DNA from: Rubrivivax sp. A210
Lineage (GTDB): Bacteria; Pseudomonadota; Gammaproteobacteria; Burkholderiales; Burkholderiaceae_C
DNA length: 64,000 nucleotides
Reading direction: 5' to 3'
NCBI RefSeq assembly: GCF_904426505.1
Contig: NZ_CAJGBN010000001.1
Location: forward strand, 558,001-622,000
The position numbers were made by a program, and so were the translations under genes. Positions 7,563 through 16,209 of this stretch are shown in pieces (the stretch's first letter is position 1; the number at the start of each line of letters is the position of its first letter). A model generated the notes under the pieces. The model was not told the origin of the DNA and made no database searches. It was given only the letters and a program-made list of their open reading frames with translations.

Positions 7563-7849
7563 ACCGGCACCGCCTCGGAGAGAACCCGATTGCGGAATGA
7601 ATCTGGCAAGGCCCTGGGCGTCAGCACATCGACCGTCACACCAAGCAAGCGTTCCAGTTCCACTTGGATGGCGGCCACGTCCATCAACGTGGTGTTGGGC
7701 GTCGGGTCGATGAGGATGTCGAGGTCGCTGCCCTCTGTATCCTGCCCATGCAGCACGGATCCAAAGACCCTGGCATTGCATGCGCGATGAGACTCCACCA
7801 CTTGCCGGATCGCGGCGCGGTTCGAGGCCAAGGCTTCGGAGGGCTTCAT
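7559..7849 (-). CDS. MNT-type nucleotidyltransferase antitoxin (MntA-like), copy 2
   Basis: 96 residues with FGSVLHGQDTEGSDLDILID, the GSxxxG/DxD active site. Partner of the HEPN toxin immediately downstream (ATGA overlap). The start is ATG at 7849; a GTG 30 bases earlier is possible but extends the protein beyond the aligned start of copy 1. The two MNT copies match over their whole length and end in the same residues (LSEAVPV), which indicates duplication. Confidence 0.85.
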   Translation of the reverse strand: MKPSEALASNRAAIRQVVESHRACNARVFGSVLHGQDTEGSDLDILIDPTPNTTLMDVAAIQVELERLLGVTVDVLTPRALPDSFRNRVLSEAVPV

Positions 7850-7875
7850 GTGTGCATCCTGCAGGCGGCTGGCGA

Positions 7876-8271
7876 TCACTGGATCAAGGTCATGCCCGCC
7901 GATCCGGCTGCCCCGGCGTCGAAGGTCATGGTCTGCTCGCAGCCGGCGCTCGAGGCGCCGCGCTCGATCAGGCAGTCCGCGAAATCGGCCGAGCCGGCCT
8001 TGAACATGCGCAACGCCTTGGCGACGTGATCGGCGCGGTCGACGACGATCTCCTTGGTCCTGAGCACCGCCTCCACCGCCTGAACCAGCTGGTTTCGGCC
8101 CAAGCCATAGCAGGACGACAGCACCCAGACGAGTTCGACCACTGACACCACCGAGAAGAACCCTGGCTCATCCTGCGTGAGCGACTCGACCAGACGGTTG
8201 GCCTTGAGCGACTGCTTAGGGTCGTCCTGCATGACGTAGCGCACGAGCACGTTGGTGTCCAGCCCAATCAT
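7876..8271 (-). CDS. PIN-domain toxin, VapC family
   Basis: 131 residues. Ribonuclease toxin with the PIN acidic residues visible: D5 (MIGLDTNVLV), E46 (SVVELVW), D96/D99 (SADFADCLI) and D118 (MTFDAGAA). It would cleave tRNA or rRNA when not held by its antitoxin. The start overlaps the stop of the AbrB-type antitoxin gene by 4 bases, the usual order (antitoxin first). Confidence 0.85.
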   Translation of the reverse strand: MIGLDTNVLVRYVMQDDPKQSLKANRLVESLTQDEPGFFSVVSVVELVWVLSSCYGLGRNQLVQAVEAVLRTKEIVVDRADHVAKALRMFKAGSADFADCLIERGASSAGCEQTMTFDAGAAGSAGMTLIQ

Positions 8272-8510
8272 CGCGCCGACGCCCCGCGCGCCTGGATCGC
8301 CGCGTTCATGGCCTCGACGCTCACCGGCCGGGCCGGCTTGGGAAACATGCCCTTGAGTTCCGTCACCGGCCGGGTCGACGCCACCACCTCGAAGCGGCCT
8401 GGCTCCACCTGGACGAACTCGATGCGGTCGCCCGCTTCCACGCGCAGGGCCTGGCGCACGTCGGCCGGAATGGTCACCTGGCCCTTGCTGGTCACTGTGG
8501 CGGTGGTCAA
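8268..8510 (-). CDS. AbrB/MazE-type antitoxin of the PIN toxin
   Basis: 80 residues with an N-terminal swapped-hairpin DNA-binding domain (TSKGQVTIPADVRQAL...GDRIEFV) and a C-terminal toxin-binding tail. The start appears to be TTG at 8510, preceded by GAGGAAAT with about 8-base spacing. It would repress its own operon and neutralise the PIN toxin. A degenerate copy of the first 63 bases of this gene lies at 8950-9012. Confidence 0.85.
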   Translation of the reverse strand: MTTATVTSKGQVTIPADVRQALRVEAGDRIEFVQVEPGRFEVVASTRPVTELKGMFPKPARPVSVEAMNAAIQARGASAR

Positions 8511-8643
8511 GACGATTTCCTCGAAGTTCGTTGCAGCCTTACTTTACTGTAAGGCAAAGTCAAGGGCAAGACGGCTTCTGCATCGGCGCGACGGAATCCT
8601 GAGGCGTACAGTCGACGCATTGCATGTGCGACGGAGAGCCGCC

Positions 8644-8925
8644 ATGAAGACAGCCACCTTTCCTTCCGTTCGAGCCGATGTCGAGCTTCGCGAGGCCATC
8701 GACCGCCGCCGGGCGGAAGCAGCGCTTCTCGCGGGCGGTCTCGCAGCGATTGCTCGCACTCAGAAAGCTGGCAATGGCATCCCCGCAGATGACGTGATCG
8801 CCAAGCTGGAAGCTCGGTTGGCGTCGGCCCGTCAGGCCCTCGCTGATAAGGCGACGCAGAACTTGTCTCACAGGGGCACCAACCTCGATGCGGCGAGACA
8901 TCAGCGCGAGAACGACTACCGCTGA
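8644..8925 (+). CDS. YlcI/YnfO-like small antitoxin, probably internally deleted
   Basis: 93 residues, ATG with GGAGAG 7 bases upstream. The N-terminus (MKTATFPSVRADVELREA) and the later part (RRRAEAALLAGGLA...IPADDVIAKLEARLA) look like the ends of YlcI/YnfO-type (DUF3950-related) antitoxins, but the central segment that normally joins them (about 25-30 residues) seems to be missing. No RelE/ParE toxin follows; instead the DNA runs into a fragment of an AbrB gene. Probably a decayed antitoxin. The family match is from memory of the pattern. Confidence 0.5.
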   Translation: MKTATFPSVRADVELREAIDRRRAEAALLAGGLAAIARTQKAGNGIPADDVIAKLEARLASARQALADKATQNLSHRGTNLDAARHQRENDYR

Positions 8926-8949
8926 CGATTGGCAGGCCGCGTCCATGAC

Positions 8950-9012
8950 TTGGCGCACGTCGGCCGGTATGGTCAACTGGCCCTTGCTGGTCGCAGCGGC
9001 AGTGGTCAACAC
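8950..9012 (-). pseudogene. Remnant of an AbrB-type antitoxin gene (5' end only)
   Basis: These 63 bases match 8451-8513, the 5' end of the intact antitoxin gene, at most positions. They encode TSKGQLTIPADVRQ before the homology stops. The start codon would be GTG at 9012. The rest of the gene and its toxin are gone, so this is a relic of a duplicated module. Confidence 0.7.
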
Positions 9013-9018
9013 TGAGCC

Positions 9019-10071
9019 CTACCGCAGCTCGATGCCAGGATTCGCACGGGCAGCCAGCCTGGCCAGCAGCTGCCCTATCCAGTCGGCCGCGGCGCCTGCG
9101 AAAGGCACACTGCCAGAGCGAGGACCGAAGTCCTGCACAGCCAATCCGGGCCAGCGCGCTTGGATGACCTGGTCGAGAGTGGATACCTCGTCGACCAGGC
9201 CCAGTTTCATGGCCTGAGCGCCGCCCCACACACCGCCGGCACCGAAGTCCACGTCGGCTGCCAGCTTGCCGCGGCGCAGCGCCTGCAGCTCGGCCAGGAA
9301 GGCGGCACCCATGGCGTCGACGAGCTCGTGCGCCTTGCGCTCGGCCTCCGGCGACATGGGGAGGTAGGGGTGCATCATGGTCTTCAATTCACCCGAGGCG
9401 TAGACGCGCTTCGACACGCCCAGCCGCCCCAGTCCTTCGTGGGCATCCCACCCAGAAAGCACCGCCCCGACCGACCCGACGAGGGAGTAGTTGCCGGCGT
9501 AGATTCGGTCTGCGTGAAGCGCCACCAGGTAGGCCACCGAAGCCCCCAGGTTGTTGATCACGGCAACGACCGGCTTGGGATGGCTTCGTCTCCAGCCGTC
9601 CAGCGCGGTGTAGATGCGTTCGGCCTCGAGCGGCGCGCCGCCGGGGCTGTCGATCGCGAGGACGATGGCCATCACGCCCTCGTTCTCGAAGGCCTTGCGC
9701 AACATGGCGTTGACGCGGTCCGCGGACGCCGGCGAGCCCTCGGTCATCTCGCCCTGCAGGCGCACGACGGCAACGCTGTCGCCGGTCGGTCCGAACCGCA
9801 GGCCGGCCGACCAGGCGTAGAAGCCCACGTAAAGGGCGGCCGGCAGCGCGAACATCAGGAAGTACAGCGCGGCGCGCAGCGTGCGTGATCGCCGCTCGGC
9901 CCGGCGGTCGACGAGGAGATCCGTCAGCGCAGCACGCAGGATCAGGCCCTGATCGATCTCCCCGGTCGGAACCCCGGCCAAGGCAGCGCCGGCTTGTCGC
10001 GCGCGCAAGCCGCGCCACAGACGTTGGAGAAGCGCCACAGCGGCCGAGAGGAAGGAGGGTCGGGGGTTCAT
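9019..10071 (-). CDS. S49 (SppA-like) membrane serine peptidase of the transfer region
   Basis: 350 residues: cytoplasmic N-terminus, one membrane helix (about 67-88), then an S49 protease domain. The catalytic Ser-Lys dyad is probably S178 (NLGASVAYLVA) and K230 (YASGELKTM); DSPGG at 141-145 and the conserved SLVGSVGA follow the SppA pattern. SppA-type peptidases degrade signal peptides or small membrane proteins. It is the last gene of the leftward tra cluster, 450 bases after traG, and homologues are often found in ICE transfer modules, where they may process pilin or clear leftovers (inference). Confidence 0.85.
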   Translation of the reverse strand: MNPRPSFLSAAVALLQRLWRGLRARQAGAALAGVPTGEIDQGLILRAALTDLLVDRRAERRSRTLRAALYFLMFALPAALYVGFYAWSAGLRFGPTGDSVAVVRLQGEMTEGSPASADRVNAMLRKAFENEGVMAIVLAIDSPGGAPLEAERIYTALDGWRRSHPKPVVAVINNLGASVAYLVALHADRIYAGNYSLVGSVGAVLSGWDAHEGLGRLGVSKRVYASGELKTMMHPYLPMSPEAERKAHELVDAMGAAFLAELQALRRGKLAADVDFGAGGVWGGAQAMKLGLVDEVSTLDQVIQARWPGLAVQDFGPRSGSVPFAGAAADWIGQLLARLAARANPGIELR

Positions 10072-10211
10072 TGCATTCCGCAGGGGAAGACAGCAAGGCG
10101 AGCGGTTCTAGGAGCCAGAAAGGTTCCGAGGTGCAACGGGCGGCTTTGAGAAACCGAGAACCCGGGAGTACGATTCCTACCCGCCAAATGGAGACACAGG
10201 GAGAGCCGTAC

Positions 10212-10448
10212 ATGGAAGCCATCAGCAATTTGTGGAGTGCAGTCACCCGCGGTTTCCGCGGCGCGCTCGACCTCGGTGCGATGGCTGTCGGCGTGGCTCC
10301 GACCAGCGTCGGGCTGGTTGATGCGGCGTGCTTGCCGATGGAGGCAGTGGAGCCTGCCGGATCTCGCGATGCAGCAGAAAGCGACGATGCAAGGCTTTCC
10401 TTCACCATGCGACAGGCGTTGGGCTTCGGGGATTCGGGTTACTTTTAA
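10212..10448 (+). CDS. Small hypothetical protein between traG and the S49 peptidase
   Basis: 78 residues on the plus strand, opposite to its neighbours. GGGAGA lies 8 bases before the ATG. A hydrophobic middle (GALDLGAMAVGVAPTSVGLVDAA) could be a weak membrane segment. No family recognised. The ribosome site is the main support; it may be a regulator or not a gene. Confidence 0.4.
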   Translation: MEAISNLWSAVTRGFRGALDLGAMAVGVAPTSVGLVDAACLPMEAVEPAGSRDAAESDDARLSFTMRQALGFGDSGYF

Positions 10449-10519
10449 ACCTAGTTCGGCCAGCGGAACGTCTAGGCCCTGAGAATCCGTTCCCGCGCTA
10501 TGCAAAGGCGACCATGGCA

Positions 10520-13471
10520 TTAGTGCCCCTTGTTCGGGTCAGGATGACCCGGAATGACCGTCTTCTTGGCGTCTTCCAAGAACTTGGTCGCCTCTGCGTC
10601 CTTCCGCTTCTGCTCTGCTGACGCTTCGTCGGAGAAAGCCCGGGGCGTGCCATCGGTGCCTCGCACGCTGTCAAGGGCCCTATTCCGATCATTCAAGATC
10701 GGCTTGTGAGCGGTGCTGACTTTCTCAGCTCGCTGGTCGTAGGAAAGTTGCGCCTCGCCCTGCTCGCGCTTCACCGTGGCTGAGGCCGCTGCCGCAGCCG
10801 CCCCGGCCTGACCATGCCCTTGCGCGACCCGTTGCTTGGTCTCCGGGGCGCGGACCTCGGCAGTGGGGTTCACGCCTAGACGTTGCTGTTCCTGCTTCAG
10901 ACGCTCGTCGCTGGCCGCACGGGCGGCAACCACGTTGATCGCTCCGCCGCCAGGCTCGGCCGCGGCGAACCGGCCTTCGAGTTCGGGCTCGCCCCCCCGC
11001 GCTGCAGCTGCGGCCTTGGCTCCGAGGCTGGTGTGGACCACGTTCATTCCCAGACCAGGATCGGGCGGGATGAACATCGGCTTGCCATCCGGTGTATCCG
11101 TCCGCACCGAGCCTGCGTCGATGAAGGCCGTGACGATCTTCTGCCACTGGCGGGGATCGGCGATGCCGTCATGAACGCTGACTCCGTACCGGGCTCGCGC
11201 AAACTGATCGATTGAGTTGTTCCACTTCGTCGAAGCCTCTCGCGCAAAGCGCTCCGCGCCCTCAACCTTGGCGCTTAGCTGCTGGCCGCGGGACAGTTCA
11301 GCCGACTCCGACTCTCGATGCCCCTGAGCCTCGCGCCACGACGACTCGACGCGCTGGGTTGCGTCACGATTGCTTCGGCGTGCCTCTTCAAAGGCCTCTC
11401 CAGATCGGAACTGGCTCACGAGATCGTGCTTGCGCTGGGCGCCGATCTTTCGAAGCGAGTCAACACCCGCCGAAACCTCCTTTGATAGCAGCTCTCCCGA
11501 CTCCGACTTGCCGTTGGCACCGAAGATGGGAATGGAGAGTCCGCTCAGCCCTGCTGAAAGTGCCTTCGTGATGGCACTAACGTCCTTCACTCCGTGGGTG
11601 GATGCAATCTTCTTGCTGAGGTCATCGACCTCGGTCGCCGAAACCCCCTCACTCCCCACCTTGCTCACGTCCCACCCCAGGGCCTTGCTGGCACTGGCCG
11701 CATTGCCGCGCGCCGCGGTCAGTGCCGCCGAGTACCCTGCGTCGATCGACCGCTCATAGGCCTTGCCATGGCGCTGGGCGGCTTGCATCGACGCAGAGGC
11801 CTCGGTGGCCATGCCGCGGGTCAACGCAGTGGTATCGGACAGCGACACCGGCGCCGAAGCCTCACGGTACTGCCCAAGGGTCTGGCCGTTGACGACGTTC
11901 CTGAACTCCACGCCGCCGACCGACTCGGTCCGGTACATCGCAGGGTCTGACCGATAGGCCGCCAGCTGCTGCTGGTCCATGCTGACGTTGCCCGCCTGCA
12001 GGTTGCCCTTGGTCGCCTGCGAGGCCTCGCTCTGCGCGGCGCGAAGGCCGCCGCCGGTGGCGCCGGTGATGGCCATGATCTTGTCGAAGCCGAAGAGCAC
12101 GGCCGCGGCGATCACAGGCACGAAGGTCACCATCCAGGCCGAAGTGGCCAGCGTCGAGACCGAGGCCGAATACACAGCTGACGCGGTGCCCAGCGTGAGC
12201 CCGGTTGTGCCGCCGGACAAGTAGGCGGCCCCGGCCATGACCTTGGCTGCCTCCAGTGTCTGTAGGTAGTTCACCACCGCGAACATCGGCGGCCAGAGCT
12301 CGACCCAGATGAGCACGTAGACGTAGCTCTTGAAGAGAGCCGCCAGCGCCTTGCCCTCCGAGGCCACCAGCAGGATGCACAGCACCGGGAAGCAGGCGTA
12401 GAGGATGCCCTCGGTGATGTTGCGCACCACGGGCAAGGCTTCCTCGGCGATGCGGCCCTGGACCAGGTTGCCGGCGTTCATCTGCTGCGTCGCCTGCGTC
12501 TGCATGGTGGCGAGCATCAGGGTCGACGGGTCGTTCAGAGAGGCCCCGTACAGTGCAGAGGCCTCGGCGGTCGCATTGATCATGATGTTCTGCACCATGA
12601 TCTGCGAGGCGGACGAGGCCCCCGCGGCCAGGGCGGCCTTGCCGTAGATCGCCGGCAGGGAAGCCTCGATCTTGTCGACGGCCGTGGCCGCGTTGATCCG
12701 GTAGAGGTCGGGCAGACTCTGCTGCGCGGCCCGCCGCACCGCCTCGGCACCCGCGGCGTTGACCTTGGTCAGCACCTTGGCCCAGACCGTGTCACAGCGC
12801 GCCGTCACCAGGACATTGCCGTTGTCGACATCGTGGTACGACGAACTCAGTGCCGGGTTTGCCATGGCGCCAGCCGAAGCCGCCAGGTCGAGCGAGTTCT
12901 CGACTGCATCGGCCGCGCGGCCCTGCTCAGGGAACATGCAGTTGCGGAGGTACTGCACGAGGTCTGCCTTGGCATACAGCGACATTGGCTCCGCGTCGCG
13001 CGACGCCCTGACCAGGCGGCTGCCGAACATCACCCCATGCTCGAGGTAGCTCAGCTCGGCCGGCAGGGCCGCGCTGGCCCTGGGGATGGTCTGGAACGCC
13101 GTCTCGAACTTCTCGGTGAGCGTGTGCCCGATGCTTGTCTTGACGCTGGCAAGCAGGGCCAGGGTCCAGGGTACGTTGGCCACCACGGCCGTGCTCTGCT
13201 GGCCCAGCTTGTCAACGATGGAGACGTCAGCCTTTGGCACCAGCAGGATGCTGGTGAGCACGGTCACCGAGAGGAACCAGCTCCAGCTTTTGGCCAGGTT
13301 GCCGGGCAGCGCCGCCAGTGTGGCGACAACGGCGAAGCCGATGATCAGCGCGACGCGGATGATGTCCATGTAGTCGCTGCTGCTCATCATCATTGCCACG
13401 GCGTTGAAGATGCCGTGCAGGGCATCGACGTTGCCGTAGGCGTAGACGGTCAGGGTCTGGGTCGGATTCAT
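10520..13471 (-). CDS. traG: TraG, F-type mating-pair stabilisation / pilus assembly protein
   Basis: 983 residues. The N-terminal half has the TraG_N pattern: starts VYAYGNVDALHGIFNAVAMM, membrane segments near residues 38-60 and 85-100 and again around 345-470 (GILYACFPVLCILLVAS, GTTGLTLGTASAVYS, MVTFVPVIAAAVLFGF). The C-terminal 500 residues are hydrophilic, Ser/Ala/Gln-rich and probably periplasmic. In F, TraG acts in pilus assembly, and its C-terminal part in mate stabilisation and entry exclusion. Length is close to F TraG (about 940). It follows traH by 29 bases. Confidence 0.9.
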   Translation of the reverse strand: MNPTQTLTVYAYGNVDALHGIFNAVAMMMSSSDYMDIIRVALIIGFAVVATLAALPGNLAKSWSWFLSVTVLTSILLVPKADVSIVDKLGQQSTAVVANVPWTLALLASVKTSIGHTLTEKFETAFQTIPRASAALPAELSYLEHGVMFGSRLVRASRDAEPMSLYAKADLVQYLRNCMFPEQGRAADAVENSLDLAASAGAMANPALSSSYHDVDNGNVLVTARCDTVWAKVLTKVNAAGAEAVRRAAQQSLPDLYRINAATAVDKIEASLPAIYGKAALAAGASSASQIMVQNIMINATAEASALYGASLNDPSTLMLATMQTQATQQMNAGNLVQGRIAEEALPVVRNITEGILYACFPVLCILLVASEGKALAALFKSYVYVLIWVELWPPMFAVVNYLQTLEAAKVMAGAAYLSGGTTGLTLGTASAVYSASVSTLATSAWMVTFVPVIAAAVLFGFDKIMAITGATGGGLRAAQSEASQATKGNLQAGNVSMDQQQLAAYRSDPAMYRTESVGGVEFRNVVNGQTLGQYREASAPVSLSDTTALTRGMATEASASMQAAQRHGKAYERSIDAGYSAALTAARGNAASASKALGWDVSKVGSEGVSATEVDDLSKKIASTHGVKDVSAITKALSAGLSGLSIPIFGANGKSESGELLSKEVSAGVDSLRKIGAQRKHDLVSQFRSGEAFEEARRSNRDATQRVESSWREAQGHRESESAELSRGQQLSAKVEGAERFAREASTKWNNSIDQFARARYGVSVHDGIADPRQWQKIVTAFIDAGSVRTDTPDGKPMFIPPDPGLGMNVVHTSLGAKAAAAARGGEPELEGRFAAAEPGGGAINVVAARAASDERLKQEQQRLGVNPTAEVRAPETKQRVAQGHGQAGAAAAAASATVKREQGEAQLSYDQRAEKVSTAHKPILNDRNRALDSVRGTDGTPRAFSDEASAEQKRKDAEATKFLEDAKKTVIPGHPDPNKGH

Positions 13472-13500
13472 CGTGATGCCTCGGAGTGGCTGGCTATCGC

Positions 13501-14982
13501 TCAGCCGCGGCCGCCCCTCAGGAGGTTGCCGATGTCCTGCATGTTTCGGATCGAGGTCGGCAGCGACAGGCGCATCTCTCGCTCGATGGCCTGCATGTCG
13601 TCGACAAGCGCACGCGCCTCGCGCACTCGGCCCAGTGCCTTGCTGTGCTCACGGTCGATCTCTTCCATCAACCGGTTGACGTTGCCGACCATGCGGTCAC
13701 GCTGGACCTCCTCCACCTTGCTGCGCAGCTTGGCCATGCCCAGGTACAGCCTGGCGTCCTTGAGCGCCGTGCGCATGAAGGTGTAGGCGTAGTCGAAGGC
13801 GATGACCTTGGCGTAGCGGCTGATGAGCAGGTCGACGAAATCCTGGCTGCCGGCGGCCGAATCGCGCGTGTAACCCAGCGCGATCAGGCGGTAGACCGGT
13901 ACCGTCGTCATGTTGACGAACTGGATTTCGGCGGGCTGCAGCGGCTGGCGCGCCGCGACGCGATCCCGGATCGACTCCAGCATGCGCCTCACCAGTACCG
14001 GGAACGGCGTGATCGAGGCCTGGCTCGTCGTCGGCGCCAGGCAGTCGGCATCCGGGCACTGCAGCCAGTTCGAGATCAGCACATGGTCCGCATCGGCGCC
14101 CGGCGCATGACCCTGGAGCAGCGTGTTCAGCGAGTCGATCGACGGCTCGAAGGGCTTGGGCATCGCCGGCTTCTCGTCGGTGGCGTTCGCCGGCTGGTAG
14201 ATGATGACCGTGCCGGCGACGTTCATGAAGACTTCCTTCTCCTGGGCGCTGAGCGAAGAGCCGCTCAAGGCATCCCAGATCAGGTTGACGTCCCTGTCGG
14301 CCAGTTCGCGCTGCCTGGGGTCGCTGCTGGCCTTGGCGGCGGCATTGGTGGCGGCAACCCCGGCCTTGCAACGCACCCGCGCCTTGGCCGAGCTGTCGCC
14401 GAAGACCTCCATCGCCATCGTGATGCAGGAGTTCTCGGCCGTCATGCCGGTCACCGAGGACGTGGCGTCGACGGCGGCCTGGGCCATGGAACACACGCTG
14501 CCGCCGTACTGCGAGAAGGACTCCAGGCTCTTCTGCATGTCTCCGATGACGCTCTCGATCAGCGGATTGATGCTCTTGAGCGCAGCCTTGAAGGTCAGGC
14601 CCACATAGGCCTGCGCGACCTGCTCCAGCATCTGCTTGAATTGGCTTCCGTCGATGTGGGAAAAGCTGCCGAGGAAGATGTCTGCGCCGCCGCAGCCTGC
14701 GCGCACGCTGGGCAGAGAGAAGGACCAGAGCTGGTAGTTCCGTGCCGGGAAGCGGATCTGCATCTCGCCGCCGGTGTAGATGTTCTGCGTCTGTGACCGA
14801 TAGGCCCCAGGCCCGGTCACGTTGGCCATGGCGCCGTTGCCGAACATGCTGGCCATCTGAGCGCTGAGGTCGGCCGCCTGAGCGGCCGGCGCGGCCTGCA
14901 GGCAGGCGGCGGTGGCCAAGGCGACCAGGCGCTGCCCGAGGGTGACGCTGGCACGGCGGCCCGGATTGGTGTCGAGTCCCAT
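13501..14982 (-). CDS. traH: TraH, F-type pilus assembly protein
   Basis: 493 residues. Exported (leader LGQRLVALATAACLQAAPAAQA), then a long periplasmic domain with family signatures (GPGAYRSQTQNIYTGGEMQIRF, FSLPSVRAGCGGADIFLGSFS, FMNVAGTVI) and a C-terminal coiled-coil-like stretch (LRSKVEEVQRDRMVGNVNRL). In F, TraH works with TraF, TraU, TraW and TrbI in pilus extension and retraction at the outer membrane. The start is set at Met 14982, just after the preceding small gene ends. Confidence 0.9.
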   Translation of the reverse strand: MGLDTNPGRRASVTLGQRLVALATAACLQAAPAAQAADLSAQMASMFGNGAMANVTGPGAYRSQTQNIYTGGEMQIRFPARNYQLWSFSLPSVRAGCGGADIFLGSFSHIDGSQFKQMLEQVAQAYVGLTFKAALKSINPLIESVIGDMQKSLESFSQYGGSVCSMAQAAVDATSSVTGMTAENSCITMAMEVFGDSSAKARVRCKAGVAATNAAAKASSDPRQRELADRDVNLIWDALSGSSLSAQEKEVFMNVAGTVIIYQPANATDEKPAMPKPFEPSIDSLNTLLQGHAPGADADHVLISNWLQCPDADCLAPTTSQASITPFPVLVRRMLESIRDRVAARQPLQPAEIQFVNMTTVPVYRLIALGYTRDSAAGSQDFVDLLISRYAKVIAFDYAYTFMRTALKDARLYLGMAKLRSKVEEVQRDRMVGNVNRLMEEIDREHSKALGRVREARALVDDMQAIEREMRLSLPTSIRNMQDIGNLLRGGRG

Positions 14983-14986
14983 TGCC

Positions 14987-15199
14987 TCAGATCTCCACGT
15001 CGACCGACAGGATCTGCATCGGCGCCTGGGGTGCGGGAAGCGCGGGCAGTCCATGAGCAAGCAGTTCGCGCGTGCCGTTGGCCGCCGCCAGGATCGCGGT
15101 CACAACCCAGCCGGCGTCGGTGGGGATGCCGCTGTAGCCGTGAGCCCGGGCACAGGTGTCGGCCAGCACCATGGCATCGACGGGAGTCATGTGCGTCAT
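14987..15199 (-). CDS. Small hypothetical protein between traF and traH
   Basis: 70 residues. The ATG at 15199 is preceded by GGAG at 8 bases. The sequence MTHMTPVDAMVLADTCARAH...GWVVTAILAAANGTRELL is soluble and unrecognised. Position inside the tra operon, 24 bases after traF and 5 before traH, suggests a transfer role, possibly like the small trb genes of F. Confidence 0.6.
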   Translation of the reverse strand: MTHMTPVDAMVLADTCARAHGYSGIPTDAGWVVTAILAAANGTRELLAHGLPALPAPQAPMQILSVDVEI

Positions 15200-15222
15200 C
15201 GGGAATCTCCTCGAGCTTGGGT

Positions 15223-16209
15223 TCAAGGCGCCGTCGCGCGACCGGGCTGGTGCGCGGGAATGGGCAGGTCCGCGTCGTAGCCCCCGAGGGCGGCCATGGC
15301 GCTGCGCGAGCCGCGTCCGGCCCCGCCCTCGCGCACGCGCACGATGGCGGCCACGCGATCGGCCATCTCGTCCATCGTCATCGCGCCGAATCCCACCGGA
15401 ACGACCTCGCGCGTGGCGGGCCTGGCCAGCACCACGGCTGGCACGACGAAATGCTGCGACGGCACGCCCATGGCGTCGGCGACCGACTCGGCCAGGCCGT
15501 TGCTTCGCACCGCTCCGGGAAAGTCCGGGAGGCTGCCGCCGTCGAGGCTGACGGCATAGACGGTGAAGCCGTACTTTTCCTGGAACTGCCTCAGCATCGG
15601 CGCCTGGACATGGCAGTAGGCGCAGTTGCGCCGGAAGAAGAAGTACAGCCCGTGGGTCTGGGCCAGTTCGCGCAGCAGCTGGTCCCGGTCCTGCATCTGG
15701 ATGCTGTCGAAGGCGCGCTGGGCGTTCGGCTGGGCCGGCCTGCCGCCGGCGAGCTTGCCGTCTATCCAGGGCATCCTGACCGCCACGACCTGGGCAACAT
15801 CGGCGAAGACCGAGGCCTTCTGGCGCGCCAGGGTGAGCATTTCGAGGTAGCGCATGACGTTGGCCTCGCTGGGGTTCTGCGTGGCCACGTTCAGGGCGCG
15901 CTCGAGACGCTGCTTGAAGTCGTCCAGAGCCGCCAGGTCGCGGTCGTCGTCGGAGATGGGCGCCACCGGCACCAACCTGGCTTCCGATGGCATGGACTTG
16001 GGCGCGACCGGCGGGTCGAACTGCCAGAACCAGCCCTCGCGGGCGCGCCGCCAGTAAGGCGTCTCGACCGCCGGCTCGTCGACAGCGACCAGGGGAGACT
16101 GAGCGCCCTGGGCCTGGACGGCCAGGTTGCAGGACAGGAGCGCCGTGGCGAGCAGGCCGGCGCGGGCGCGAATTCGGGCCTGCCTCGGGCGCAGTGCATG
16201 CAGGTTCAT
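15223..16209 (-). CDS. traF: TraF, thioredoxin-like pilus assembly protein
   Basis: 328 residues, exported (leader ends near AVQAQGAQ). The C-terminal thioredoxin-fold domain has an intact C-x2-C (C196-A-Y-C199 in FFRRNCAYCHV), which is often lost in F TraF, so this protein may be an active periplasmic thiol oxidoreductase helping the cysteine-rich TraN, TraU and TraH fold. The N-terminal segment has the family TPYWRRAREGWFWQF pattern. It begins one base inside the traN stop (TGATG). Confidence 0.9.
   Translation of the reverse strand: MNLHALRPRQARIRARAGLLATALLSCNLAVQAQGAQSPLVAVDEPAVETPYWRRAREGWFWQFDPPVAPKSMPSEARLVPVAPISDDDRDLAALDDFKQRLERALNVATQNPSEANVMRYLEMLTLARQKASVFADVAQVVAVRMPWIDGKLAGGRPAQPNAQRAFDSIQMQDRDQLLRELAQTHGLYFFFRRNCAYCHVQAPMLRQFQEKYGFTVYAVSLDGGSLPDFPGAVRSNGLAESVADAMGVPSQHFVVPAVVLARPATREVVPVGFGAMTMDEMADRVAAIVRVREGGAGRGSRSAMAALGGYDADLPIPAHQPGRATAP

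Noticed and set aside
9019..10071. S49 peptidase as a phage protein (capsid protease)
   Set aside because: It has a membrane helix and SppA-type dyad and is placed at the end of the tra operon; no phage structural genes are nearby.
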